This document shows positions 42,696 to 50,418 of a stretch of DNA of 64,000 nucleotides, one piece after another. This stretch comes from JAVBWI01 sp036677445 (GTDB taxonomy: Bacteria; Bacillota; Clostridia; Christensenellales; CAG-138). Numbering within the stretch: the first letter of the stretch is position 1; each line of letters begins with the position of its first letter. The DNA is taken from the NCBI GenBank assembly GCA_036677445.1, contig JAVBWI010000007.1:62001-126000 (forward strand), read 5' to 3'. Position numbers and translations under genes: made by a program. The notes beneath the pieces are model-generated. The model was given only the letters and a program-made list of their open reading frames with translations. It did no database searches and was not told the DNA's origin.

Positions 42696-43745
42696 ATGCC
42701 AGTACCCGGAAGGCGCAGGCGGCGCCGAATGCTTATAACTCTGATAGCGCTCGTGCTGCTGTTTATCGGCATAGGCGCTGTAGCGCGCCTGAATGCGCTG
42801 CGCGCCGACCCACTTCGCGCCTTCACAACGCCAGCGCCGCAGCAAGCAGAGACGCCGCTTTTTTCGCCGCTCCCCGAGGCGACATTCGTACCCGCGGCGC
42901 TGATGTCGCTGCCCACCCCCACGCCCGCGCCTGCACGCGTGCTGGGCGGCGACACCATCAATATCGTGCTCATGGGGCTGGACAGCGACACCGACCGCGA
43001 GGCCGCAGGCCGCGGCTGGCGCAGCGACACCATTGCGGTGCTTGTCATCGACGTCAATACGCCCGCCTGCAAGGTACTGAGCATCCCGCGCGATACGCGC
43101 GCCCGCGTACGGCGGTTAAACGATGACGGCAAGGTGCTGGGCACACAATATAATAAGATCAATTCCGCCTTCCATTACGGCGGCGGGCCGGAAGCGCACG
43201 GGCATGAAAACCTGATTGCCGCGCTGGAACGGCTGTTGTTCGACGGGCTGGAGAGCGACTTTCATTTGAATTATTTTGCGAGTATCGATATGGACGGCAT
43301 ATCGGCATTTGCCAACGCCGTGGACGGCGTGCCGGTGACGCTGGATTATGATGTGCCCGGCTTCGGCGACGAGGGCGAAACCATCGTACTCTTAGGCGAT
43401 CAGGCGCGCGCTTTCGTGCGGCTGCGGCACGGGGTGACGAGCGGCAGCGATATCGGCCGTATCGGGCGGCAGCAGGCGTTCATACGCGCATTCGCCTCCC
43501 GCGTGCAGGATATGGGCGCGCGCGAAGCCGTACCCAAACTGTGGGGCGCGCTTGCGAGTTATGTGCGCACCAATTTGAACACGACGCAAATATTGATATT
43601 GGGTGATGTTTTATCCCGGCTTTCCCTGAAAGACGTGGAATTCATTACGCTGCCGGGACGCTGTAAGACCATAGACGGGCGAAGTTATTTTGTACCCAAC
43701 ACGGATAAGGTGCGCTCGCTCACGCTGGAATTATGGGGCGAATAA
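42696..43745 (+). CDS. LCP (LytR-CpsA-Psr) family protein
   Basis: A 349-aa membrane-anchored enzyme that attaches anionic polymers to peptidoglycan. An Arg-rich cytoplasmic tip and one helix (about 13-30) precede a Pro-rich spacer and the LCP domain (about 85-320): NIVLMGLDSD, RSDTIAVLVIDVNTPACKVLSIPRDTRA with the conserved Arg and Asp residues, NKINSAFHYGG and RIGRQQAFIRAF. The ATG at 42696 follows AAGGGAG. No teichoic or capsule genes are adjacent. Confidence 0.93.
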   Translation: MPVPGRRRRRRMLITLIALVLLFIGIGAVARLNALRADPLRAFTTPAPQQAETPLFSPLPEATFVPAALMSLPTPTPAPARVLGGDTINIVLMGLDSDTDREAAGRGWRSDTIAVLVIDVNTPACKVLSIPRDTRARVRRLNDDGKVLGTQYNKINSAFHYGGGPEAHGHENLIAALERLLFDGLESDFHLNYFASIDMDGISAFANAVDGVPVTLDYDVPGFGDEGETIVLLGDQARAFVRLRHGVTSGSDIGRIGRQQAFIRAFASRVQDMGAREAVPKLWGALASYVRTNLNTTQILILGDVLSRLSLKDVEFITLPGRCKTIDGRSYFVPNTDKVRSLTLELWGE

Positions 43746-43871
43746 ACGCGGCCGTCAGGGATGGATCGCAGGCGTTAACCTTTCAGAACGCCGCTTTCCC
43801 GCTCCCAATAACCGCGGATTTCAGCATGCATCAGACCCGCCGAAAACCCGCCGAAAACTTATCGATTGTTA

Positions 43872-43901
43872 TTGACAGTTTCACATTTTATGCGCTATAC
43901 T
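43872..43901 (+). promoter_or_regulatory. Promoter of the tRNA cluster
   Basis: Consensus TTGACA (43872-43877), 18 nt, TATACT (43896-43901), 23 nt before the first tRNA. Confidence 0.8.
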
Positions 43902-43924
43902 AAGTATCGTCACTGTGGTGGCCA

Positions 43925-44000
43925 GGGAGCATAGCTCAGCTGGGAGAGCATCTGCCTTACAAGCAGAGGGTCACAGGTTCGAGCCCTGTTGTTCCCACCA
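43925..44000 (+). tRNA. tRNA-Val (anticodon TAC)
   Basis: 76 nt with encoded CCA. Acceptor GGGAGCA pairs with TGTTCCC. The anticodon loop is CTTACAA, giving TAC, which reads GTA. First of five tRNAs under one promoter. Confidence 0.96.
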
Positions 44001-44003
44001 TTT

Positions 44004-44080
44004 GGCCCGGTAGTTCAGTTGGTTAGAATGCCAGCCTGTCACGCTGGAGGTCAGGGGTTCGAGCCCCCTCCGGGTCGCCA
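44004..44080 (+). tRNA. tRNA-Asp (anticodon GTC)
   Basis: 77 nt with CCA. Acceptor GGCCCGG pairs with CCGGGTC; anticodon stem CCAGC/GCTGG, loop CTGTCAC, anticodon GTC. Confidence 0.96.
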
Positions 44081-44085
44081 TTCCT

Positions 44086-44161
44086 GCCTCGGTAGCTCAG
44101 CTGGTAGAGCAAGGGACTGAAAATCCCTGTGTCGGTGGTTCAACTCCACTCTGAGGCACCA
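44086..44161 (+). tRNA. tRNA-Phe (anticodon GAA)
   Basis: 76 nt with CCA. Acceptor GCCTCGG pairs with CTGAGGC; anticodon loop CTGAAAA, anticodon GAA. Confidence 0.96.
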
Positions 44162-44195
44162 CTGCCTGCCGGAGATATGCGCCGCAGGCACACCC

Positions 44196-44270
44196 GCGGG
44201 AATAGCTCAGTGGTAGAGCACTGCCTTGCCAAGGCAGGGGTCGCGAGTCCGAATCTCGTTTCCCGCTCCA
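44196..44270 (+). tRNA. tRNA-Gly (anticodon GCC)
   Basis: 75 nt with CCA. Acceptor GCGGGAA pairs with TTCCCGC; anticodon stem CTGCC/GGCAG, loop TTGCCAA, anticodon GCC. Confidence 0.96.
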
Positions 44271-44298
44271 ATTTTATTTGTGCCGCCGGTCGGCACAT

Positions 44299-44372
44299 GG
44301 CGCCATAGCCAAGCGGTAAGGCAGAGGTCTGCAAAACCTTCACCCCCGGTTCAATTCCGGGTGGCGCCTCCA
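44299..44372 (+). tRNA. tRNA-Cys (anticodon GCA)
   Basis: 74 nt with CCA. Acceptor GGCGCCA pairs with TGGCGCC; anticodon loop CTGCAAA, anticodon GCA. Part of its anticodon-to-T-arm sequence recurs at 44450-44468. Confidence 0.96.
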
Positions 44373-44380
44373 GTACAAAG

Positions 44381-44408
44381 ACACTCCACTAAGGAGTGCC
44401 TTTTTTTG
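44381..44408 (+). terminator. Terminator of the tRNA cluster
   Basis: CACTCC/GGAGTG stem with a 5-nt loop, followed by CCTTTTTTT. Confidence 0.8.
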
Positions 44409-44449
44409 TGGTACCGCACCACATATCCGCGCAAGCAGGGCAAAAATCC

Positions 44450-44468
44450 GCAAAACCTTCACCTCCGG
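44450..44468 (+). repeat. Partial copy of tRNA-Cys
   Basis: 19 nt match 44331-44349 inside tRNA-Cys with one difference (GCAAAACCTTCACC then C or T, then CCGG). It covers the 3' side of the anticodon loop, the stem and the start of the T arm. Beyond it the sequence is unrelated to tRNA. Confidence 0.55.
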
Positions 44469-44551
44469 ATTAAGGCGCTGCGTAAGGCGGTTGCAGGGAA
44501 TAACAGTGCCCGCCATCCGAAAGGGTGGCGGGACTTTCTGATATCGCCTGA

Positions 44552-45064
44552 TTATAGTTGAAACTGTTTTTCGATTCCTTCAATCATAACGCTTGCAGCT
44601 CGATGGGCATTTTCGTGCGCTAAATCAAAACCCGCAATACCTTTTTCATATTGGTCTTTCTGTAAACTTTGAATTAGATCCATCTCAAGTGCAAATTGTT
44701 CGTCTATTATCGGCTTCCAATCATCCTCAACCCAGTGAGGGTTTAGGCTAAGAAGGAATTCCAGCGTGTTCTTTTTGTCTTCTTCCCATTGCGGTAACAT
44801 CGGATCAATGCTTTCCTTTGATTTTACCATAGACGCAAGCTCGGATAAAATAAGAATATGCTGCGTCAGTATGTTTTCGGCACGGACGGAAGCCTCTTCT
44901 CCATAAAACCGCGAAAGCAAGCCCGACACTTCCCTGCCGTTGCGCAGCGTCCGCGCCGCCACAAAACTCAAATCGCGCAATCCCATCATCAGGCTAATAA
45001 TGTAGTGCCGCATCCATATCATTCTCTCAACCCAAAGGTTACGCATTCTTTCACGCCAATCCAT
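44552..45064 (-). CDS. Small helical protein of a Bacillota family, function unknown
   Basis: A 170-aa, almost fully helical, soluble protein. LWVERMIWMRHYIISLMMGLRDLSFVAARTLRN, LLSRFYGEEASVRAENILTQHILI and LNPHWVEDDWKPIIDEQFALEMDLIQSLQ resemble a family of about 160 aa common in Bacillus and clostridia with no known role. The ATG at 45062-45064 follows a GGGGGTGGG tract. Its base composition looks lower in GC than its neighbours, and it follows the tRNA-Cys partial repeat, which hints at acquisition. Confidence 0.75.
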   Translation of the reverse strand: MDWRERMRNLWVERMIWMRHYIISLMMGLRDLSFVAARTLRNGREVSGLLSRFYGEEASVRAENILTQHILILSELASMVKSKESIDPMLPQWEEDKKNTLEFLLSLNPHWVEDDWKPIIDEQFALEMDLIQSLQKDQYEKGIAGFDLAHENAHRAASVMIEGIEKQFQL

Positions 45065-45195
45065 AATAGCCCACCCCCACCACAATATATGTAGGAGATT
45101 AAGCCTGTTTTCTAATGCCGCAATACTTTTTATGGGGAGCGTCGCCAGAAAACGGAGCCATCCAGATTCGAGCTGGAAGAATTAAGGCGGCAGCA

Positions 45196-45555
45196 TCACT
45201 TAAAGGCATTCCAGACAAGTGTTTTTGATTTATCTACTTTACTTATACCCTGAAACGAAGCTGAGCACCCCCTATTGGCGGTGCTCTTGCTTAACCTGCG
45301 CTGGCAGGGCAGCGCCCCGTGTAGGCCTCTATCCTCTGCAGCCCACTGCGCTACGCCAAATAGTCTTCGCAGGCAGGCGTAATTGTTGTACTGCCGTTTG
45401 ATTTTGATGAGGACGGAACCGTTTCCCTTTGCGCTTTCATTCTCGATCCTGTACTTCACATGTTTCTTTTGAAGGCCTGCAATATACTTCTCCAAATCCT
45501 CCCGCGTTTCGAACAAAACCGTTTGTGCCAGGCAATCACTCTGAATTCGTTTCAT
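45196..45555 (-). CDS. Small protein of unknown function
   Basis: A 119-aa protein I do not recognise. The first 65 residues look like a compact fold (KRIQSDCLAQTVLFETREDLEKYIAGLQKKHVKYRIENE, then GSVLIKIKRQYNNY); the remainder is Arg/Ser/Gly-rich and less protein-like, so the natural C terminus may have been lost or shifted. GGAGGTG with a 6-nt spacer precedes the ATG at 45553-45555, supporting expression. Compositionally similar to the preceding small gene. Confidence 0.55.
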   Translation of the reverse strand: MKRIQSDCLAQTVLFETREDLEKYIAGLQKKHVKYRIENESAKGNGSVLIKIKRQYNNYACLRRLFGVAQWAAEDRGLHGALPCQRRLSKSTANRGCSASFQGISKVDKSKTLVWNAFK

Positions 45556-45627
45556 TGTTTTCACCTCCTCTTCTGCCGGCGGCATTGAGGGTCACGCACG
45601 CGCCGAAATAAATGGATTTACGAAAAC

Positions 45628-45672
45628 GAGCAGTTCTGACAACCGGACTTACGCTCGTCAGAACTACTCGTT
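45628..45672 (-). promoter_or_regulatory. Long hairpin upstream of the 45196-45555 gene
   Basis: CGAGCAGTTCTGAC at about 45629 pairs with GTCAGAACTACTCG at about 45658, 13 of 14 positions. It is in the 5' leader region of the minus-strand gene and has a 15-nt loop; it may be a terminator of something lost, a repeat, or a leader structure. Confidence 0.4.
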
Positions 45673-45747
45673 GCATACCCATTTTAGCAGAAAAAATCAG
45701 CCTGATGTAAGTGAAATTTTTGGGCAGAGAATAACTTTTTTACGATT

Positions 45748-46074
45748 TCAAACAAACACAAACTGCACCATGATCATATAGCAGGCCGTGCCCATGCCGA
45801 TACTTAAAAGGTTGTTGCGTTTCCAGACATGCAGCAGCACGACGACCGCAACGGCAATCAGCTGAGGAAGAAAATCGCCGCTTGCAGCAAAAGAGATATC
45901 CTTAACGCAGTATACGATCAGTATTGCAATCACTGCCGACGGCAGCAGCCCGCCGAGGTATTGCACGGCTGCGGGCGGTTGTTTTGTGCGCCCAAACAGC
46001 GCAAACGGCAGCAGCCTCGTAAAGAACGTGCAGGCCGCCACGATGGCGATTAGCAGTACGGCATTCATTTGCAT
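45748..46074 (-). CDS. azlD: Branched-chain amino-acid export protein AzlD
   Basis: A 108-aa membrane protein with four helices (AVLLIAIVAACTFFTRLLPFALF, AVIAILIVYCV and others), typical of AzlD, the small partner of AzlC. The pair exports branched-chain amino acids such as leucine and valine. The start at 46072-46074 overlaps the 3' end of azlC by 10 nt; a second ATG six nt later would give an ATGA overlap. GGGGG is 10 nt upstream. Confidence 0.9.
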   Translation of the reverse strand: MQMNAVLLIAIVAACTFFTRLLPFALFGRTKQPPAAVQYLGGLLPSAVIAILIVYCVKDISFAASGDFLPQLIAVAVVVLLHVWKRNNLLSIGMGTACYMIMVQFVFV

Positions 46075-46763
46075 GCTGTTTCCGCCCCCTTTGCAATGGG
46101 TTTTTTGAGCAGCAGCAGAAGGCCGACCGCCAAAATCAGCGACGGCAGTATAAATTGGTTCACGCCGAATACGAGCAGGCAAAATACGCCGCACAGGAAC
46201 CCAATAACGGCGGGCAGATGCGATTTTACGGCGTACCATTGTTCCACAAAAATCACCACGAACAAGGCCGTCATGGCAAAGTCGATGCCGATCGTGTTGA
46301 TGGTGATAAGCGCGCCAAGCAGCGAACCGGCCACGGAGCCAAGCACCCAATAGCACTGATTCAGCAGCGCAATAAAGAATAGCGCCTTGTTTTCATCCAG
46401 TTCCTTTGGCACGTTTGTTCCGCAAAGCAGCGAATAGGTTTCATCGGACAGGGAAAATATCATGTACCATCCCTTTTTGCCCATGCTTTTAAACTTTTCA
46501 ATAAAGGAAAGGCCGTAAAACAGATGGCGGCTGTTGACGGAAAGCGTCATCAGCGCCGCGGTAATCAGGCTGACGCCGCCGGTCAAAAAGCCGATCAGCA
46601 CAAACTGCATGGAACCCGCGAATACAAACGTGCTGATGCAAAATGCCCACAGGGCATTGTAACCCGCCCGCTGCAACAGCAACCCGAAGGCCATGCCCAG
46701 AAACACATAGCCAAGCATAACGGGTATAGTCTGTAAAAATGCGAATTTAACGGTACGCGCCAT
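46065..46763 (-). CDS. azlC: Branched-chain amino-acid permease AzlC
   Basis: A 232-aa membrane protein with about six helices. The motifs GYVFLGMAFGLLLQRAGYN, FAGSMQFVLIGFL, SVNSRHLFYGLSF and SDETYSLLCG are AzlC family hallmarks. It works with AzlD in branched-chain amino-acid efflux. The ATG at 46761-46763 follows AAAGGGG by 7 nt. Downstream of the ferredoxin oxidoreductase operon but separated by its terminator, and physically linked to it in a branched-chain context. Confidence 0.93.
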   Translation of the reverse strand: MARTVKFAFLQTIPVMLGYVFLGMAFGLLLQRAGYNALWAFCISTFVFAGSMQFVLIGFLTGGVSLITAALMTLSVNSRHLFYGLSFIEKFKSMGKKGWYMIFSLSDETYSLLCGTNVPKELDENKALFFIALLNQCYWVLGSVAGSLLGALITINTIGIDFAMTALFVVIFVEQWYAVKSHLPAVIGFLCGVFCLLVFGVNQFILPSLILAVGLLLLLKKPIAKGAETACK

Positions 46764-46848
46764 ATGCAATCCCCTTTGGTTTTGATGACAACAATATAGA
46801 TCATACTAGGTACACGGCAAAAGAGCAACAAAGCGATTCGGCCTTAAC

Positions 46849-46878
46849 GCAAAACACCCCGCGTATGGGGTGTTTTGC
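46849..46878 (-). terminator. Terminator of the vor-like operon
   Basis: GCAAAACACCCC/GGGGTGTTTTGC (46849-46860 with 46867-46878), about 40 nt after the gamma-subunit stop. Confidence 0.85.
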
Positions 46879-46917
46879 ACTGGCGTTTCCTATTGCTGTG
46901 AATCTTTAAACAACCGT

Positions 46918-47475
46918 TCAGGCGGGCTGCGCCGCAAGCAGTTCCTTCGCATACTCCACGCCGATGTCGAACGCTTTGCGGTTGAGCTCGGCGTACTCCG
47001 CTTTGTACCCAAGGCGCTCTTTGAGCGTCGCGGCGGCGATCTCTACGGGAATAAGGCCGGTATACGCGACAAAGAAGCCGTACATGATCACGTTGAGCGC
47101 CTTGGTGGTGCCAAGGGGCTTGACAAGATCGTTTAAAGGAATATTCACCACGGTGATGTCGGTACGCTGGCTGGTTTCCGAAATCAGCGAGCTGTTGACA
47201 AACAATACGCCGCCCGGCTTGACGCGCGGCTCAAATTTCACAAACGAGGGCGCGTTGAGTACCACCACATAATCGCAAAGCCTGCGTGAGGGCGAGCCGA
47301 TACGCTTGTCGCTCACGACTAGCGTGCCGTTGGAGGTGCCGCCGCGCATTTCCGCGCCGTAGGCGGGGTAATACGTCACATTGAGCTGTGCGTCGTTGCC
47401 GGCATAGGCCAGCAGTTTGCCCATCGTCTGCACGCCCTGGCCGCCGAAGCCGCCGATCAATAAACTTTTATCCAT
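46918..47475 (-). CDS. vorC: 2-oxoacid:ferredoxin oxidoreductase, gamma subunit
   Basis: A 185-aa gamma subunit (POR/VOR/KOR family). GGFGGQGVQTMGKLLAYAG near the N terminus and YYPAYGAEMRGGTSNGTLVVSD are the family signature, with IPLNDL and GTTKALNVIMYGFF following. It completes the oxidative decarboxylation of a 2-oxoacid to acyl-CoA with ferredoxin reduction. Stop-to-start distance to the beta gene is 1 nt, so they are translated together. The symbol follows the 2-ketoisovalerate type, which is likely but not proven. Confidence 0.88.
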   Translation of the reverse strand: MDKSLLIGGFGGQGVQTMGKLLAYAGNDAQLNVTYYPAYGAEMRGGTSNGTLVVSDKRIGSPSRRLCDYVVVLNAPSFVKFEPRVKPGGVLFVNSSLISETSQRTDITVVNIPLNDLVKPLGTTKALNVIMYGFFVAYTGLIPVEIAAATLKERLGYKAEYAELNRKAFDIGVEYAKELLAAQPA

Positions 47476-47476
47476 A

Positions 47477-48220
47477 TCACTTAACCTCCGTGTCTTTGAA
47501 CACGCCGACGGGGAATACCGGGAACACCATCTCTTCTATGTATTTCGGCGTCTGCTCCGGCGCCACGCCCCAGTTGGTCGGGCAGGCGGAAAGCAGCTCG
47601 ATATAGGAATACCCCTTGTCGTTCATTTGGATATCGATAGCCTTTGCGATGCCCTTTTTCGCCTGCAGGATATGCTTGGGCGTATGCAGTGAAAAACGCG
47701 CCGCGTATTTTACTGCGGGGAGTGTCGCCAGTATTTCCGCCAAATGCACGGGATACCCGCTTACGCCCGGGTCACGCCCGTAAATGGCCGTGGTGGCCTT
47801 CTGACCCACCAGCGTGCAGGGGGAAAGCTGCCCGCCCGTCATGCCGTAGATCTGGTTGTTGATCATAATCACAGTGATGGGTTCACCGCGGTTGGCCGTA
47901 TAAAACGTCTCCGCCAAGCCGATGGAAGCCGCGTCGCCATCCCCCTGATAGGTCATCACGAGCTTATCCTTCTGGGCGTGCTTGAGCCCAACGGCATTTG
48001 CCGCCGCCCTGCCGTGCAGGGAACCAAGGACGTCGAAGTTGAAATAATCCTTCGCGAGGATGGCGCAGCCGACGGGCAGCACCATGATGGTTTTGCCGCG
48101 AAGGCCCTTTTCTTCTATTGTTTCGGCTATAATTTTATGGGCGGTGGTATGCATGCAGCCGGGGCAGTAGCCGCTGCTCACAGGCATCAGCGCTTCGCTT
48201 TTTTTGTATACAAGCTCCAT
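47477..48220 (-). CDS. vorA: 2-oxoacid:ferredoxin oxidoreductase, TPP-binding beta subunit
   Basis: A 247-aa thiamine-pyrophosphate subunit. GYCPGCMHTTAHK at the start, VGCAIL, and the TPP/Mg motif GDGDAASIGLAETFYTANRGEPITVIMINN...YGMTGGQLSP are intact. It cleaves the 2-oxoacid, and electrons pass to ferredoxin. The short length and separate alpha, beta, gamma and delta genes fit VOR or KOR, not the fused pyruvate enzyme. AGGAGG-like sequence lies before the ATG. Confidence 0.9.
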   Translation of the reverse strand: MELVYKKSEALMPVSSGYCPGCMHTTAHKIIAETIEEKGLRGKTIMVLPVGCAILAKDYFNFDVLGSLHGRAAANAVGLKHAQKDKLVMTYQGDGDAASIGLAETFYTANRGEPITVIMINNQIYGMTGGQLSPCTLVGQKATTAIYGRDPGVSGYPVHLAEILATLPAVKYAARFSLHTPKHILQAKKGIAKAIDIQMNDKGYSYIELLSACPTNWGVAPEQTPKYIEEMVFPVFPVGVFKDTEVK

Positions 48221-48232
48221 ACGTATCCTCCT

Positions 48233-49285
48233 TTACAGCATGCTGCGCACGGCAGCCTGTATCTCGTCCGGGGTGATGATGACGCCGCCGGAGCGTGAGA
48301 AGAACCTGTGCTCAAAACGTCCGCGCAGCACACGGTCCACATCATAATAAAACTGTCCGGGGTCGCTCATTTCCACAGTCAATACTTTTTTGACCTGCCG
48401 GTCGGACAGCGCCTGGAACTGCTTTACGGGGAAGGGATGCAGCGTAACCGCGCGCAGCATGCCCACCTTGATTCCCTCCTCACGCAGGTCGTCGATAGCC
48501 GTCTTTGCGATGCGCGCCGAGGATCCCCAGGCGGCGATGACGTATTCCGCGTCGTCCAGACGATACTCTTCCGCGACGGCAAGCTCATCCTCCCACTTCT
48601 GGTACATGGCGGCGGCCGCCTTATACCAGCTTTCCAGCTTGAGATTATCAAACGTGAAGTCCAGTACCAGCCGGCGTTCCCGGCCTTCGCAGCCGGAAGC
48701 GATGTAATCGCGCTCGGGGATATCCTTTTTGGGTTCGGGCAGCTCAACGGGCTCGAGCATCTGCCCCAGCATGCCGTCGGTCAGCACGATGACGGCGCAG
48801 CGGTATTCATCCGCAATATCAAACGCGCGGTATGTCCAGTCTACCGCTTCCTGGGCGGATTCGGGGCCTACGGTAAAGGCTTTTAAGCCGCCGTGTCCCA
48901 GCGTTTTGGTTGCGTAGTTGTAATCGCTCTGGGAAGCGAGTATGTGGCCGCCGCCCGCGCCGCTCCGCTGCACATCCACGATGACGGCCGGGAACCGCGC
49001 CGCGGAAATGAAGGACATGCCTTCCGCCATAAGGGAAAACCCCGGGCCGGAGGTGGCGGTCATCGCCCGCGCGCCGCCCGCGGATGCACCCGCGATCATG
49101 TTGATCGCCGCAACTTCGCTTTCCGCCTGCACGAAATCCCCCCCATGCTTTTGCATTTCATGGGACAGATACTCCGTGATGGAGGATTGCGGCGTGATGG
49201 GATAGCCCGCATAGAACTTGCACCCCGCGCGCAGAGCGGCCTCGCAGACCGCGATATTGCCTTCCATGACTACTTTCTTTGTCAA
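48233..49285 (-). CDS. vorB: 2-oxoacid:ferredoxin oxidoreductase, alpha subunit (VorB type)
   Basis: A 350-aa alpha subunit. EGNIAVCEAALRAGCKFYAGYPITPQSSITEYLS is the family N terminus, followed by ESEVAAINMIAGASAGGARAMTATSGPGFSLM, QRSGAGGGHILASQSDYNYA and a C-terminal domain ending VEMSDPGQFYYDVDRVL. The start is TTG at 49283-49285, chosen because GGGGTG precedes it by 6-7 nt and the GTG further up lies inside that site. Likely acts on branched-chain 2-oxoacids, but 2-oxoglutarate cannot be excluded. Confidence 0.92.
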   Translation of the reverse strand: MTKKVVMEGNIAVCEAALRAGCKFYAGYPITPQSSITEYLSHEMQKHGGDFVQAESEVAAINMIAGASAGGARAMTATSGPGFSLMAEGMSFISAARFPAVIVDVQRSGAGGGHILASQSDYNYATKTLGHGGLKAFTVGPESAQEAVDWTYRAFDIADEYRCAVIVLTDGMLGQMLEPVELPEPKKDIPERDYIASGCEGRERRLVLDFTFDNLKLESWYKAAAAMYQKWEDELAVAEEYRLDDAEYVIAAWGSSARIAKTAIDDLREEGIKVGMLRAVTLHPFPVKQFQALSDRQVKKVLTVEMSDPGQFYYDVDRVLRGRFEHRFFSRSGGVIITPDEIQAAVRSML

Positions 49286-49299
49286 TGCGCTCACCCCTT

Positions 49300-49503
49300 T
49301 CACTTATACACGCTGATGGCGGAATCCGGGCACATCACTGCGCACAGCGCGCAGCCGTTGCATTGCCCGGTCTGCACCTGCTCGGCATAATAATAGCCCA
49401 TCGAGTTGTTCTTCTCTCCGATTCGGATGAGTTTTCGGGGGCAGGCAGCCAAACATAGCTTGCAGCCCTTGCACAGCTCCGCATCGATCACGATCTTACC
49501 CAT
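49300..49503 (-). CDS. vorD: Ferredoxin-type delta subunit, two [4Fe-4S] clusters
   Basis: A 67-aa dicluster ferredoxin. Two Cys sets are present: CKGCKLCLAACP and CNGCALCAVMCP. It carries electrons from the TPP subunit to free ferredoxin. AGGAGG is 7 nt before the ATG at 49501-49503; the longer frame upstream is rejected. First gene of the four-gene operon. Confidence 0.94.
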   Translation of the reverse strand: MGKIVIDAELCKGCKLCLAACPRKLIRIGEKNNSMGYYYAEQVQTGQCNGCALCAVMCPDSAISVYK

Positions 49504-49523
49504 GGCGAATACCTCCTGTCGTA

Positions 49524-49551
49524 ATTGTATATCAAGAACTGTTCTGACCAA
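49524..49551 (-). promoter_or_regulatory. Promoter of the vor-like operon
   Basis: TTGGTC (49546-49551), 16 nt, TACAAT (49524-49529) on the minus strand. Confidence 0.55.
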
Positions 49552-49559
49552 TTGACCAA
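49546..49559. promoter_or_regulatory. Candidate GntR operator: TTGGTCA direct repeat
   Basis: GACCAA occurs at 49546-49551 and again at 49554-49559, 8 bp apart, overlapping the -35 box of the vor-like promoter and about 150 nt before the first GntR gene. TGGT/ACCA half-sites are typical of GntR regulators of the FadR (FCD) type. Confidence 0.45.
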
Positions 49560-49582
49560 ACTATAGTATATAAAAGCGCACT

Positions 49583-49611
49583 TTGTCAATGGCTTATGAA
49601 CAATATATTAA
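49583..49611 (+). promoter_or_regulatory. Promoter of the GntR genes
   Basis: TTGTCA (49583-49588), 17 nt, TATTAA (49606-49611). Confidence 0.6.
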
Positions 49612-49710
49612 ACAGTGAGTTTTTTTGCATGGCGGCGGCCGGCCGCTTTCTTGACGGTATTCTTCGCTTTGGCTTATAATAGCCACAAAGCAGGAAATGA
49701 GGCGGCAACG

Positions 49711-50418
49711 ATGCGCGAAATGGAAACGGGAATAGTAAATTTCACACCGGCCAAGCCCAAGCGTGCATCCGAGCTCGTGTTTGAACAGATCGAAAGCCTG
49801 ATTCTTTCAGGCAAGCTCAAGGCAGACGACCGTCTGCCTTCCGAACGTACGCTGATGCAGCTTTATGGGCGCAGCCACCCGACGATACGCGAAGCCCTGC
49901 GCATGCTCGAAAGCGCAAAATACATCCGCGTGATCCCCGGCGGCAGGGCGGTGGTGCTTTCCTGCGATGAAACCGCCATCAAGGAACCGCTCAACGAATT
50001 GATGCAATTCAACCGGCTATCGCCAGAGCAGCTGTTTGAGTTTATGGCGCTGTGCGAGCCGGATTTTTCAGCGCTGGCGGCGGAACGCCGTACTGACGGC
50101 GACCTTGCTATGCTCCGGCACAGCCTGGACGCTGTGGCGGGGCAAACGCTCTCCGCAGAGTATTATCAGGGGATTTCCCTGTTGCACACAGGAATCCTGC
50201 GGGCGGCGCACAACCCCATCGCCGTTACGCTGTGGGAGACCGTCGGCGATCTTCTTCAAGGCGAGGGGCTGACGCAGCTTGCGGCTATGCTTCGCCCAGA
50301 AGCGGACCCCATACAAACGCATACGCAGTTGTACGCGGCCATCGCGGCGCAGGACCCGGCCGCCGCGATAGCTTGCGCGCAAAACTGCTGGAAGGAATCG
50401 CTCTATGAAGGACGTTGA
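49711..50418 (+). CDS. GntR family regulator (FadR/FCD type)
   Basis: A 235-aa repressor-like protein. The winged helix (about 12-85) contains the GntR pattern FEQIESLILSGKLKADDRLPSERTLMQLYGRSHPTIREALRMLES; the C-terminal FCD ligand domain (about 100-230) is helical. The ATG at 49711 has GAGG 9 nt upstream and is preferred over the longer frame, whose start is not homologue-like. The 3' end overlaps the second GntR gene by 14 nt. Confidence 0.9.
   Translation: MREMETGIVNFTPAKPKRASELVFEQIESLILSGKLKADDRLPSERTLMQLYGRSHPTIREALRMLESAKYIRVIPGGRAVVLSCDETAIKEPLNELMQFNRLSPEQLFEFMALCEPDFSALAAERRTDGDLAMLRHSLDAVAGQTLSAEYYQGISLLHTGILRAAHNPIAVTLWETVGDLLQGEGLTQLAAMLRPEADPIQTHTQLYAAIAAQDPAAAIACAQNCWKESLYEGR

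Noticed and set aside
49615..49710. A longer N terminus for the first GntR regulator
   Set aside because: The extra 32 residues overlap the promoter -10 region and are hydrophobic, unlike the family; the ATG at 49711 has a ribosome site.
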